A stretch of 64,000 nucleotides of DNA, taken from positions 62,001 through 126,000 of the forward strand of contig JAEUIC010000001.1 in NCBI GenBank assembly GCA_016795285.1, in the 5' to 3' direction. The first letter of the stretch is position 1, and every line of letters begins with the position of its first letter. The notes below the pieces were generated by a model, which did not search any database, was not told the DNA's origin, and worked only from the letters and a program-made list of their open reading frames with translations. Positions 18,966-27,016 of the stretch are shown piece by piece. The stretch comes from Planctomycetota bacterium (GTDB taxonomy: Bacteria; Planctomycetota; B15-G4; SIAN01). The position numbers were made by a program, and so were the translations under genes.

Positions 18966-18971
18966 TATCGT
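18966..18971 (+). promoter_or_regulatory. candidate -10 element for the RRM gene
   Basis: TATCGT in the context GCTGCTATCGTCCC, the same form as the -10 at 48441. No clear -35 is visible 17 nt upstream. Confidence 0.35.
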
Positions 18972-19224
18972 CCCGCCCCGTCGGGCTGGTGCCTGACGGA
19001 ACTCAAGGCTTTGCGATTGCGGTCGACCGATCTCGTCTTGGACTGCGGTGGGGTGCGCGCGACGGATTCTTCGTCGCCGCTGATGTCACCACGTGCCCCG
19101 GATGTCGTCTCTCCCCGTGAGCGCGCGTCTTTTGTCCGCCGGAACGCCTCGTGATGAGTCGACGGCAGAGCAATCTGACGTCGTGTGGTTTCATCCGTTC
19201 GCCCGTTGGGTTTCTTGCATGAAT

Positions 19225-19240
19225 GGCCACGACCGTGGCC
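19225..19240 (+). promoter_or_regulatory. leader hairpin before the RRM start
   Basis: GGCCAC GACC GTGGCC makes a six-base-pair stem with a four-base loop, 62 nt before the start codon. It could regulate translation or bind the gene product; this is inference only. Confidence 0.4.
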
Positions 19241-19301
19241 GCCAGGAATTGCAGCGTGGGCTGCCCAGCCTGCCCTGCTGTCCGTTGACCGGAGATTGAG
19301 A

Positions 19302-19733
19302 ATGGGCACGAAGTTGTATGTCGGCAACCTTCCGTACTCGACCACCAGCCAGGAGCTGAACGACATGTTCTCGGCTCATGGCGGCGTGAAGAGCGCGGAC
19401 GTGATCATGGACCGCGAGACCGGCCGCTCGAAGGGCTTCGGTTTCGTGGAGATGGGCACGGACGAGGAAGCCAAGGCTGCGATCGCAGCGCTGAACGGCC
19501 AGAAGATGAACGGCCGTCCGTTGACGGTCAACGAGGCGAAGCCGCGTGAAGAGCGGCCGGGTGGCTTCCGTCCGCGCACGGGCGGCGGCGGCGGCGGCGG
19601 CTTCGGCGGCGGCGGCGGCGGTGGTGGTTACGGTGGCGGTGGCGGCGGCGGTGGCCGTGGCGGCTTCGGCGGCGGCGGCGGTGGCCGCGGCGGCTTCGGC
19701 GGCGGCGGTGGCCGTGGCGGCGATCGCTACTGA
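19302..19733 (+). CDS. RRM-type RNA-binding protein with glycine-rich tail
   Basis: 143 residues. One RNA recognition motif fills residues 3-82, with RNP2 LYVGNL (5-10) and RNP1 KGFGFVEM (44-51), including the aromatic residues that stack on RNA bases. The tail from about residue 92 is almost only Gly with Arg, Phe and Tyr (RGGFGG units), like cold-induced cyanobacterial Rbp proteins and eukaryotic GRPs. It probably binds single-stranded RNA in the cytoplasm, as an RNA chaperone or stability factor. Start ATG 19302 follows GGAG. The long leader before it and the strong terminator after it indicate a single-gene transcript, possibly controlled by temperature or by its own product. Confidence 0.93.
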   Translation: MGTKLYVGNLPYSTTSQELNDMFSAHGGVKSADVIMDRETGRSKGFGFVEMGTDEEAKAAIAALNGQKMNGRPLTVNEAKPREERPGGFRPRTGGGGGGGFGGGGGGGGYGGGGGGGGRGGFGGGGGGRGGFGGGGGRGGDRY

Positions 19734-19803
19734 GATCGACTGACGTCGATCAACTGCAGTCGTTTGGCTGCGGTCGTTCGACGCCTTGCAATCGAATCGA
19801 TCT

Positions 19804-19844
19804 CGAACGGGCTGGTGCGCGCAAGCGTGCCAGCCCGTTCGTTT
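19804..19844 (+). terminator. intrinsic terminator after the RRM gene
   Basis: A perfect 12-base-pair stem (CGAACGGGCTGG with CCAGCCCGTTCG), a 14-nt loop and a short TTT tract. It lies 70 nt after the stop codon. A smaller hairpin (GATCGAC TGAC GTCGATC, 19734-19751) begins right at the stop. Confidence 0.75.
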
Positions 19845-19896
19845 CGTCCCGGCCGCCCCGCTCACGCGCACCGCCCTCGCGTGACGCGCGGGAGTG

Positions 19897-20457
19897 TCAG
19901 CTGCCGTCGCAGGCCCGCTCGAGCGCCTGCAGCAGCGGTTCGACCTCGCGCTCGACGAACAGTTCGTCGAGGTGGGCGGCGTCGGCGAACCCCTCGGCCA
20001 CGGTCTTCCGCAGGTGGTCGAGCAGCGGATCGAAGAAGCCGGCCACGTTCAACAGCCCGCACCGCCCGGCGCCTTGGCGCAGCTGCCGCAGCGTCAGCAC
20101 CTCGAAGAGCTCGTCGAGCGTCCCGAGCCCGCCCGGCAGCACGATGAAGGCGCGCGCCCGCTCGACGAGGTGGCGCTTCCGTTCGTAGAGGCTCGCGGTG
20201 ACGGTCAGTTCCGCAGCGCCGAGCCGCGGATGGAGCAGCTCCTCGGTGCGGAGGAACTCGGGGATCACCCCATGCAGGTGGCCACCCGCGGCAAGGGCCG
20301 CATCGGCCACCTCCCCCATCAGGCCGACGCGCCCGGCCCCCCACACCAGCCGGATCCCGCGGCGGGCGAGTGCGGTGCCGAGTTCCCGCGCGGCGACGAC
20401 GTAGCGCGGATCGCGTCCGCGGCGCGAGCCACAGAAGACCGTGACGGCGTCGAGCAT
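19897..20457 (-). CDS. LOG family protein (lysine-decarboxylase-like, TIGR00730)
   Basis: 186 residues with a Rossmann-type fold. The family motif PGGLGTLDE is present and supplies substrate phosphate and ribose contacts; CGSRRG near the N-terminus is the first nucleotide-binding loop. LOG enzymes cleave nucleoside 5'-monophosphates (in plants, cytokinin nucleotides) to the base and ribose 5-phosphate; the bacterial substrate is often AMP or a related nucleotide. Cytoplasmic. The start is set at ATG 20457 because a TATCTT -10 element sits six bases before it and no ribosome site is seen, suggesting a leaderless mRNA. It is divergent from the heme-binding protein gene, only 19 nt away. Confidence 0.9.
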   Translation of the reverse strand: MLDAVTVFCGSRRGRDPRYVVAARELGTALARRGIRLVWGAGRVGLMGEVADAALAAGGHLHGVIPEFLRTEELLHPRLGAAELTVTASLYERKRHLVERARAFIVLPGGLGTLDELFEVLTLRQLRQGAGRCGLLNVAGFFDPLLDHLRKTVAEGFADAAHLDELFVEREVEPLLQALERACDGS

Positions 20458-20463
20458 CACGGC

Positions 20464-20469
20464 AAGATA
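20464..20469 (-). promoter_or_regulatory. candidate -10 of a leaderless promoter for the LOG gene
   Basis: On the minus strand TATCTT ends six bases before the ATG at 20457. A TAnnnT hexamer at this distance is the usual mark of leaderless transcripts in GC-rich bacteria. No Shine-Dalgarno sequence fits between them. Confidence 0.4.
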
Positions 20470-20476
20470 CCGCCCC

Positions 20477-23400
20477 ATGAAACCTCACCCCCGCGCCTCG
20501 TCGCAGCTCCGCTCCTGCCTCACCAGCCTCTCGCTCCGCGCGCGCCGCGCCGCGTCGCTGCTCGCGCTGCTGCTGACCGCCGCTCCTGAGCTCCGCGCAC
20601 AGTCGGCGGCGCTGCCGCAAGCGCAGTGGATCTGGGGCGATCCGAGCAGTGCCGCGCCGACGCCGAGGAGCGACGACGGCTCGAAGGAGGAGTGGCTGCT
20701 CGCGCGCACGCTCGAGCTGCCGGCCGCGCCGACGCGCGCGCTGCTGGCCGTCACCGCCGACAACCACTTCCGGCTCAGCGTGAACGGCACGGTCGCCGGC
20801 CGCGGCGACGACTGGGCCCGCCTCGCGCGCCTCGACCTCACCAACGTGCTGCGCGCCGGCCCGAACGACTTCGTCGCGCGCGTCACCAACGACGGCGGCC
20901 CGGCCGGTTTCCTCTTCGCGCTGGAGGTCACCTGCGCCGACGGCAGCCGCACCACGCTCGTCTCCGACGGCTCGTGGCGCGCGCGCCCCTACCTCGCCGC
21001 GACCGCCAGCGAGCCGCTCGCCGCCGACGCCCCCGCCGCGCGCCTCGTCGCTCGCTACGGCGCTTCGCCGTGGGGCGAGTTGAACGCCCCGCCGCCGCCC
21101 ACCTTCGACGCGCTGCCCGGCTTCGTCGTCACGCCGGTCGCCGAGGGGTTCGGCTCGGTCGTGGCGCTGGCGGACGGCGGCCCGAATCGCTGGCTCGCCA
21201 ACGTCGAGGGCGGGCCGATCTTCGCGCTGGTCGATGGCGACGGCGACGGAGTGGCCGAGCAGATCGCGCCGTTCACCGACACCATCAAGGGGTGCCAGGG
21301 GATCCACTGGCAGGAGGGGACCACCTGGTTCACCGGCGCCGGGCCCGACGGCCACGGCCTCTACCGACTCGCGGACGGCGCGACGACGCCGACCAAGGTG
21401 GTCGCCTTCGAGGGTGACCTCGGCGAGCACGGCCCGCACGCGATCGTCCCCGGTCCCGACGGCGCGCTCTACGTTGCGCTCGGCAACCACGCGCGGCTCG
21501 GCCAGCCGCCGGCCGACGGCTCTCCCTACGGGCTCACCTACGAAGGCCACCTGCTGCCGCGCTACGTCGATCCGCTCGGCCACGCGACCGAGTGCACGGC
21601 GCCGGGCGGCGTCGTGCTGCGCATCGAGCCCGACAGCGGCCGCTGCGAGCTCTTCGCCGCCGGCTTCCGCAACCACTACGACATCGCCTTCGACGCGCGC
21701 GGCGAGCTGTTCACCTTCGACTCCGACATGGAGTGGGACGTCGGCCTGCCGTGGTACCGGCCGGTGCGCATCGTCCACGTGGTGCCAGGCGGCGAGTACG
21801 GCTGGCGGACCGGCTCGACGGTGTGGCCCAACGTCGCCGCCGATTCGCTGCCGCCGTCGATCGAGGCGGGCCGCGGCTCGCCCACCGGCATGTGCCTCGC
21901 CACCGGCACGCAGTTCCCGAAGCGCTTCCAGGGGACGCTGCTGGCGGGCGACTGGTCGCTCGGCGTGATCTACGCGTTCCGCGCCACGCCGCGCGGCGCG
22001 AGCTACGACATGACGGCCGACGTGCTGCTGCGCGGCCATCCGCTGAACGTCACCGACCTCGCGATGGACCGCGACGGCTCGCTCCTCTTCGCGGTCGGCG
22101 GGCGCGGCACGGTCGGCGGCGTCCATCGGCTGCGCTGCGTCGATCCCGCCGCCAGCGAGGGCGCCGCGCCGCCGCTCGGCGACCCCGCCGCCACCACCGC
22201 GACCGCGCTCCATCGCGAGCTGCACGCCGCGCCGCTCTCGCGCGTCGCCAGCGAGCTCGCCTCGCCCGATCGGTGGCGCCGCTTCCTCGCCGCGCGCGAA
22301 CTCGAGCGCCGTCCGGCGGTCGACGTCGCGCGCACGCTCGCCGCGCTGAAGGAGCCGATCGCGCAGGCGGAGGCGGCCATCGCGCTGGCGCGCCTGCAGC
22401 TGGCCGGCCGCGCGCCGGTCGACGCGCTCGACGCCGAGGTGGTGCTGAAGCTCGGCATCGTGCTGCTCGAAGCGGTGAACCGGCAGGCGCCGCCCGCGCC
22501 CGAAGCGGAGCCCGCCGCGCTGCGCGAGCTGCGCCACGCGACGCTGCGCCTGCTGCAGCTCTGGCGGATCGCGGCTCCGGAGGCCGCGTTCGCCGGCGAG
22601 CGGCTGCTGGCCGGCTTCCCGTGCCGCGACGCCGCGGCCAACCGCGACTGGGCGCAGCTGATCGCGCAGGCGAATCCCGCCGGCGCGGCGGAGCTGCTCT
22701 GGCGCGCCTTCACGCAGGAGCCGTCGCGTGAGCAGAAGATCGCCTACGCCTATGCGCTGCGCTGCATCGAGACGGCGTGGCCCGACGGCGCGCGCGTCGA
22801 GCTGCACCGCTGGCTCGACGCCGCGGCGCGCGCCAACACCGGCGGCATGAGCTACGTCGGCTACCTCACCAACATCCGCGACGCCGTCGATCGCGGCCTC
22901 ACCGACGCGGAGAGGACGCTGCTGGAGCAGGAGGCGAAGGAGCGGCGCAAGCTGGCCGCCAGCGCGAGCCGCCCGCCGGCCGTCGCCGCCGAGCCGCGCG
23001 AGTTCGACCGCGTGCTCACCTTCGTCGAGCGCACGCTGCACGCCCCGCACCGCTCGGCCGCCGACGGCGGGCTGCTCTACCAGCAGCTCTGCTCGAAGTG
23101 CCACAAGCGCGGCGAGATCGGCGTCGCGGTCGGCCCCGACCTCACCACCGTCGGCTCGCGCTTCGGCGCGCGCGACCTGCTCGAAGCGCTGCTGGCGCCG
23201 TCGCGCACCATCTCCGACCAGTACCGCGGCGAGAACTTCTTCCTCGCGAACGGCGACATCGTCACCGGCCTGCCGCTCCTCTCCGACGCGAAGCGCGTCG
23301 TCGTCGTCAATCCGACCGGCGATCAGGTCGAGCTGCCGGTCGCGCAGATCACGCGGCGACGGCCGGCCATGAAGTCGGTGATGCCGGAGGGGCTCGCCGA

Positions 23401-24031
23401 CGGCCTCACGCTGGAGCAGATCAGCGACCTCGCGGCGTGGCTGCTGGCGCCGACGGTCACCGCTCCGGCGACGGCGGCGAGCTGGCAGCCGTTCCTCGAG
23501 GGGCGCAGCTTCGACGCCTCCTCCGAGTGGCGCCTCGTCGACGGCGTGTTGCAGCTGCCGGCGGCGGCAGAGCGCGCGGGCGCGGGCCTCGCGTTCGCGG
23601 AGCCGCAGCTCGCCGACTTCGCCTTCGAGTTCGAGGCGCGCCTCGCCAAGCCCGACGACACGGCCGCCTTCCTCTTCCGCCAGGGCGCGGCGAGCGCCGA
23701 TCCGTCGAGCTTCCTCGCGCGCGCCGGCGCCAGCTACGCGACCCACGCCGGCGCCTCGACTTGGGGCCGCCTCACCGAGCGCCACGGCCGCGGGCTGCTG
23801 GTCCAGCCGCGCCAGGAGATCTGGTGGCCTTTGCCCGAACGGAGCGGCTGGAACCACTTTCTCGTCACCGCGGTGGGCCCGCGCATCACCGTGCAGCTGA
23901 ACGGCTCGATCACGGTCGATACGGAAGATCGCGACGGACGCCGCGACGGCGCCTTCGGCTTCGAAGTCGACGGCGGCGGCGGACTCGAGCTGCGCCACTT
24001 GCGCGTACGCGCTCTGCCGAGCGCGCGCTGA
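20477..24031 (+). CDS. PVC-type heme-binding protein: beta-propeller, HEAT-like, cytochrome c and DUF1080-like domains
   Basis: About 1184 residues, exported (signal peptide to about residue 41, ending LRAQS). Order: galactose-binding-like beta-sandwich (about 48-180; NHFRLSVNGTVAG), six-bladed propeller of the sorbosone-dehydrogenase/membrane-bound dehydrogenase type (about 210-560; GPHAIVPGPDGALYVALGNHARLG, split by a loop), helical HEAT-like part (about 570-800), and mono-heme cytochrome c with CSKCH (872-876) and a later Met. A C-terminal 3-keto-disaccharide hydrolase/DUF1080-like lectin domain begins at about 1005. This fusion is a hallmark of Planctomycetota and Verrucomicrobiota and is thought to act on sugars outside the cytoplasm, passing electrons to the heme; the substrate is not known. 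Start ATG 20477 agrees with the signal peptide. Confidence 0.88.
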   Translation: MKPHPRASSQLRSCLTSLSLRARRAASLLALLLTAAPELRAQSAALPQAQWIWGDPSSAAPTPRSDDGSKEEWLLARTLELPAAPTRALLAVTADNHFRLSVNGTVAGRGDDWARLARLDLTNVLRAGPNDFVARVTNDGGPAGFLFALEVTCADGSRTTLVSDGSWRARPYLAATASEPLAADAPAARLVARYGASPWGELNAPPPPTFDALPGFVVTPVAEGFGSVVALADGGPNRWLANVEGGPIFALVDGDGDGVAEQIAPFTDTIKGCQGIHWQEGTTWFTGAGPDGHGLYRLADGATTPTKVVAFEGDLGEHGPHAIVPGPDGALYVALGNHARLGQPPADGSPYGLTYEGHLLPRYVDPLGHATECTAPGGVVLRIEPDSGRCELFAAGFRNHYDIAFDARGELFTFDSDMEWDVGLPWYRPVRIVHVVPGGEYGWRTGSTVWPNVAADSLPPSIEAGRGSPTGMCLATGTQFPKRFQGTLLAGDWSLGVIYAFRATPRGASYDMTADVLLRGHPLNVTDLAMDRDGSLLFAVGGRGTVGGVHRLRCVDPAASEGAAPPLGDPAATTATALHRELHAAPLSRVASELASPDRWRRFLAARELERRPAVDVARTLAALKEPIAQAEAAIALARLQLAGRAPVDALDAEVVLKLGIVLLEAVNRQAPPAPEAEPAALRELRHATLRLLQLWRIAAPEAAFAGERLLAGFPCRDAAANRDWAQLIAQANPAGAAELLWRAFTQEPSREQKIAYAYALRCIETAWPDGARVELHRWLDAAARANTGGMSYVGYLTNIRDAVDRGLTDAERTLLEQEAKERRKLAASASRPPAVAAEPREFDRVLTFVERTLHAPHRSAADGGLLYQQLCSKCHKRGEIGVAVGPDLTTVGSRFGARDLLEALLAPSRTISDQYRGENFFLANGDIVTGLPLLSDAKRVVVVNPTGDQVELPVAQITRRRPAMKSVMPEGLADGLTLEQISDLAAWLLAPTVTAPATAASWQPFLEGRSFDASSEWRLVDGVLQLPAAAERAGAGLAFAEPQLADFAFEFEARLAKPDDTAAFLFRQGAASADPSSFLARAGASYATHAGASTWGRLTERHGRGLLVQPRQEIWWPLPERSGWNHFLVTAVGPRITVQLNGSITVDTEDRDGRRDGAFGFEVDGGGGLELRHLRVRALPSAR

Positions 24032-24074
24032 CCCAGCGGCACGCGCAGAGAAGCGCACGCTCCGACCTCCCGCG

Positions 24075-24105
24075 GCAGCCCGCGCGCGGTTGGTACGCGG
24101 GCTGC
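24075..24105 (+). terminator. strong hairpin after the heme-binding protein gene
   Basis: A perfect 10-base-pair stem (GCAGCCCGCG with CGCGGGCTGC) with an 11-nt loop, 43 nt after the stop. No T-tract follows, so it may be a Rho-type or RNA-stabilising hairpin rather than a full intrinsic terminator. Confidence 0.5.
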
Positions 24106-24212
24106 AATGACTCTCCCCGCCGCGCTCGACTCGACGTCGCGCGCGCGGGCGAGGGACGGCCGCTCCGTCGCTCGATCCATCTCCTGGACCGGCGTGCGGA
24201 GCTGTTCTCCCC

Positions 24213-25115
24213 GTGGCGAGCCTCGGCGATCCAAAGCAAGGACTGCACACCCCGTGGTGGGCCGCGCTGACGCTGATCGGCGGCGTCGGCCTGCTCGTGC
24301 ACCACGTCTGCAAGGAGTGCAGTTACTACATGGCGCCGCTCGGTGCGCAGGCACTCGACCCGCGCCACGCCGCGCTCCGCTCGAGCGGCCGCGTCGGCCT
24401 CGCGCTCGGCGTCGTCGCCGCCGCGCTGATGGTGCTGAACCTCGCCTACCTCGTGCGGCGCCGCTGGGTCGGCGCGAGCTGGCTCGGCAGCCTGCGCGGC
24501 TGGATGGACCTGCACGTCGTGTCGGGATTGCTGGCCGGCGGCTGCGTGCTGCTCCACGCGGCCGGCCACCTGCGCAGCGCCTCGGCCACCGTGGCCAGTG
24601 TCGCGCTCGCGATCGTGCTCTTCACCGGCGTCATCGGCCGCTACGTCCTCGCGCAGCTGCCGCGCACGCGCGAGGGGCGCGAACTCTCGCTCGATGAAGC
24701 GAATGCACGATTTGCCGAGCTGCGCGCGCAACTCTCCGAGTTCGGCCTCCCACCGCTCGAGCTGCCGCCGAGCGAATCGCTGCGCGCGATCTCGCGCGGG
24801 CGAGCGCTGCTCGGCGTCCTCTTCGGCGATCCGGTCGCGCGCGCCGCGCACGAGCGCTACCGCGCGCTGTTGCGCGATCGCACACCTGAAGCCGCCATCC
24901 GTCGTCGCATCGAGCCGCTGCTCGACTCGATCCTGCGCGAGGCGCAGCGGCTCGCGCGGCTGCGCGACCTCTCCGCGTTGATGGCGTCGTGGCGCTTCCT
25001 CCACCGCTGGCTCGCGCTGGTGATGGTCGGCACTGCGATCTGCCACATCGCGCTGGCGGTGCGCTGGGGCTCGCTCGACTGGCACGCGCTCGATCCGCGG
25101 AACTTCCTGCCATGA
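24213..25115 (+). CDS. membrane protein, candidate di-heme cytochrome b of the multiheme conduit
   Basis: 300 residues with hydrophobic helices near 16-32, 60-80, 100-118, 123-147 and 261-283. Two helices carry histidines 14 residues apart: H101/H115 and H264/H278. This is the arrangement expected if two b-type hemes are held between the two helices, as in cytochrome b561 and ferric-reductase-like proteins. The N-terminus also has HHVCKEC. A soluble, partly helical loop spans about 150-255. I do not recognise the family. It opens an operon and overlaps the 23-heme gene by ATGA, so a role as quinol-oxidising or electron-passing inner-membrane subunit is likely but inferred. Start GTG 24213 is the one preceding the first helix. 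Confidence 0.7.
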   Translation: MASLGDPKQGLHTPWWAALTLIGGVGLLVHHVCKECSYYMAPLGAQALDPRHAALRSSGRVGLALGVVAAALMVLNLAYLVRRRWVGASWLGSLRGWMDLHVVSGLLAGGCVLLHAAGHLRSASATVASVALAIVLFTGVIGRYVLAQLPRTREGRELSLDEANARFAELRAQLSEFGLPPLELPPSESLRAISRGRALLGVLFGDPVARAAHERYRALLRDRTPEAAIRRRIEPLLDSILREAQRLARLRDLSALMASWRFLHRWLALVMVGTAICHIALAVRWGSLDWHALDPRNFLP

Positions 25116-27016
25116 GCGCGCGCGCCGTCGTCTTCGCGCTGCTCGGCCTGTCGGTCGTCGCGCTGGCGGTGAACCTCGCGCGCATCGCGCCGAGCCCGGG
25201 CGAGCTCACCGCCGTGCACGCCGCGCTGCCCGAGCTCGCGGGGCTCGCCGGCTGCGAGCAGTGCCACGCGGAGGGCGACCTCGTCGACGGCTGCGGCGGC
25301 TGCCATCGCGAGATCGCCGCGCAGCTCGCGAGCGGCAGCGGTTGGCACGGCGCCCTCGTCGCGCAGGGGCGCACCGACTGCGGCGACTGCCACGGCGAGC
25401 ATTGGGGCGCCGACTTCCCGCTGGTGCACGAGCAGTCGTGGGGCGACGGGCCGGCCGTCGACCGCGCCCATCGCCACGTCGCGTTCGCGCTCGACGGGGC
25501 GCACGCGCGGCTCGACTGCGCCGACTGCCACGTCGCGAAGCTGCCGGAGGGGACGGCGGAGCGCCTCGCCATCGCGGCGTCGCGGCGCACCTTCCTCGGC
25601 CTCGCCCAGGATTGCGCGAGCTGCCACGCCGACCCGCACGGCGCCGCGATGAGCGACGACTGCGCCGCCTGCCACGATCAGGAGCGGTTCGCCCCGGCGC
25701 CCCGCTTCGAGCACGCCGCCCGCTTCCCGCTGATCGGCGCCCACGCGCGCGTCGGCTGCGTGGAGTGCCACCCCGGCGCGAGCGACCTCGCGAGCGACCT
25801 CGCGAGCGGCGCCGCGCCCGCCGTAGCGACTGCCGCCCGTCCGCTCGACTTCGCGACCGTGCGCGGCACCACCTGCGAGCAGTGCCACGCGACGCCCCAT
25901 CGAGCGCTGCCGGCCGATCGCTGCACGACCTGCCACTTCGCCACCGACGTCACCTTCGCCACGGCGACCCAGCGCGTGGCGGCCGACGATCACGCCCGCT
26001 TCGGCTTCGCGCTCACCGCCCCGCACGCCGAGCGCACCTGCGCGCAATGCCACGATCCGGCGCGCCCCTTCGCGCAGCGCTACCCCGGCCGCGCGGCCAA
26101 CGACTGCACCGCGTGCCACGAGTCGCCGCACGGCGGCCAGTTCGGCGCCCGCGAGTCGAACTGCGCGGAGTGCCACTCGACCCACTTCGTGCCGTCGACC
26201 CTCACCGCCGCCGCCCACCAGCCGACGCTGCTCGGCCGCCACCTCGACGCCGCGTGCGCGAAGTGCCACGCCGCGCCGTCGCCCGGCGCACCCGTCCGTT
26301 TCGTCGCGACCCCGACGGCCTGCGCGCAGTGCCACGCCGATCCGCACGGCGGCCAGTTCGTCGCGCGCGGCCAGTCGTGCGAGAGCTGCCACGACGCGAC
26401 CTGCTTCGTGCCGTCGCGTTACGACGTCGCCACGCGCCATCCGCCGCGGATCGGCGCGCACGCCGCCGCGGAGTGCGCCGGCTGCCACCGCTCGCCGAAG
26501 GCCGGCGCACCGATTCGCTACGTCGCGACGCCGACGGCCTGCGAGGCCTGCCACGCCGATCCGCACGGCGGCCAGTTCCGCCGCCAGAAGGGCGGCTGCG
26601 CGGCGTGCCACGACGAGAAGCGCTTCGTGCCGTCGACCTTCGCGGCGAACCGCCACCAGCCGCCGCTCACCGGAGCCCACCGGGCGATCGCCTGCAACGA
26701 CTGCCACCGCACTCGCGGCGATGGCGTGCGCACCTTCGTCGGCACCGCGCGCGACTGCAAGAGCTGCCACGCCGATCCGCACGCCGGCCAGCTGACGCGC
26801 GCCGGCAACGACTGCAACCGCTGCCACCGCTCCGACGAGCGCTGGCTCCCCGTCACCTTCGACCACCAGCGCGACGCGCGCTTCGCCCTCGATGGCGTCC
26901 ACGCGCGGCTCGACTGCGTGCAGTGCCACCGCGAGGTGGAGCTGCCCGACGGCCGCAAGGTGGTCCACTACGTCCCGCTCGGAGTCGAATGTCGTGATTG
27001 CCACACCGGACGGTGA
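25112..27016 (+). CDS. 23-heme c-type cytochrome, membrane-anchored
   Basis: 634 residues. An N-terminal helix (about 5-23) is followed by 23 CxxCH motifs spread evenly to the C-terminus, with many extra histidines that can act as distal ligands (for example CHADPHGGQF, repeated three times with variants). The C-terminal half shows a repeating three-heme module of about 70 residues (CHADPHGGQF, then CESCHDATCFVPS, then AECAGCHRSP), like cytochrome c3/c7 modules. It probably forms a heme wire in the periplasm, anchored to the inner membrane. The start overlaps the preceding stop (ATGA). Heme attachment would need the Ccs system encoded at 15-19 kb. Confidence 0.92.
   Translation: MSARAVVFALLGLSVVALAVNLARIAPSPGELTAVHAALPELAGLAGCEQCHAEGDLVDGCGGCHREIAAQLASGSGWHGALVAQGRTDCGDCHGEHWGADFPLVHEQSWGDGPAVDRAHRHVAFALDGAHARLDCADCHVAKLPEGTAERLAIAASRRTFLGLAQDCASCHADPHGAAMSDDCAACHDQERFAPAPRFEHAARFPLIGAHARVGCVECHPGASDLASDLASGAAPAVATAARPLDFATVRGTTCEQCHATPHRALPADRCTTCHFATDVTFATATQRVAADDHARFGFALTAPHAERTCAQCHDPARPFAQRYPGRAANDCTACHESPHGGQFGARESNCAECHSTHFVPSTLTAAAHQPTLLGRHLDAACAKCHAAPSPGAPVRFVATPTACAQCHADPHGGQFVARGQSCESCHDATCFVPSRYDVATRHPPRIGAHAAAECAGCHRSPKAGAPIRYVATPTACEACHADPHGGQFRRQKGGCAACHDEKRFVPSTFAANRHQPPLTGAHRAIACNDCHRTRGDGVRTFVGTARDCKSCHADPHAGQLTRAGNDCNRCHRSDERWLPVTFDHQRDARFALDGVHARLDCVQCHREVELPDGRKVVHYVPLGVECRDCHTGR

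Larger units (their letters stand above)
18684..19301 (+). other. long non-coding region and leader before the RRM gene
   Basis: About 620 nt without a convincing gene; the short ORFs here have no recognisable motifs and compositions expected by chance. A -10 candidate TATCGT at 18966-18971 is preceded by an A-rich GAGAGAAAAC, suggesting a transcript with a leader of about 320 nt. The part from 18930 is less GC-rich than its surroundings. A stable hairpin sits at 19225-19240. Confidence 0.5.

Noticed and set aside
18723..19154. 143-residue frame in the region before the RRM gene
   Set aside because: No motif, no ribosome site, and a chance-like composition; read as leader or spacer.
19579..19727. 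GGCGGC simple repeats
   Set aside because: They encode the Gly-rich tail of the RRM protein and need no separate explanation.
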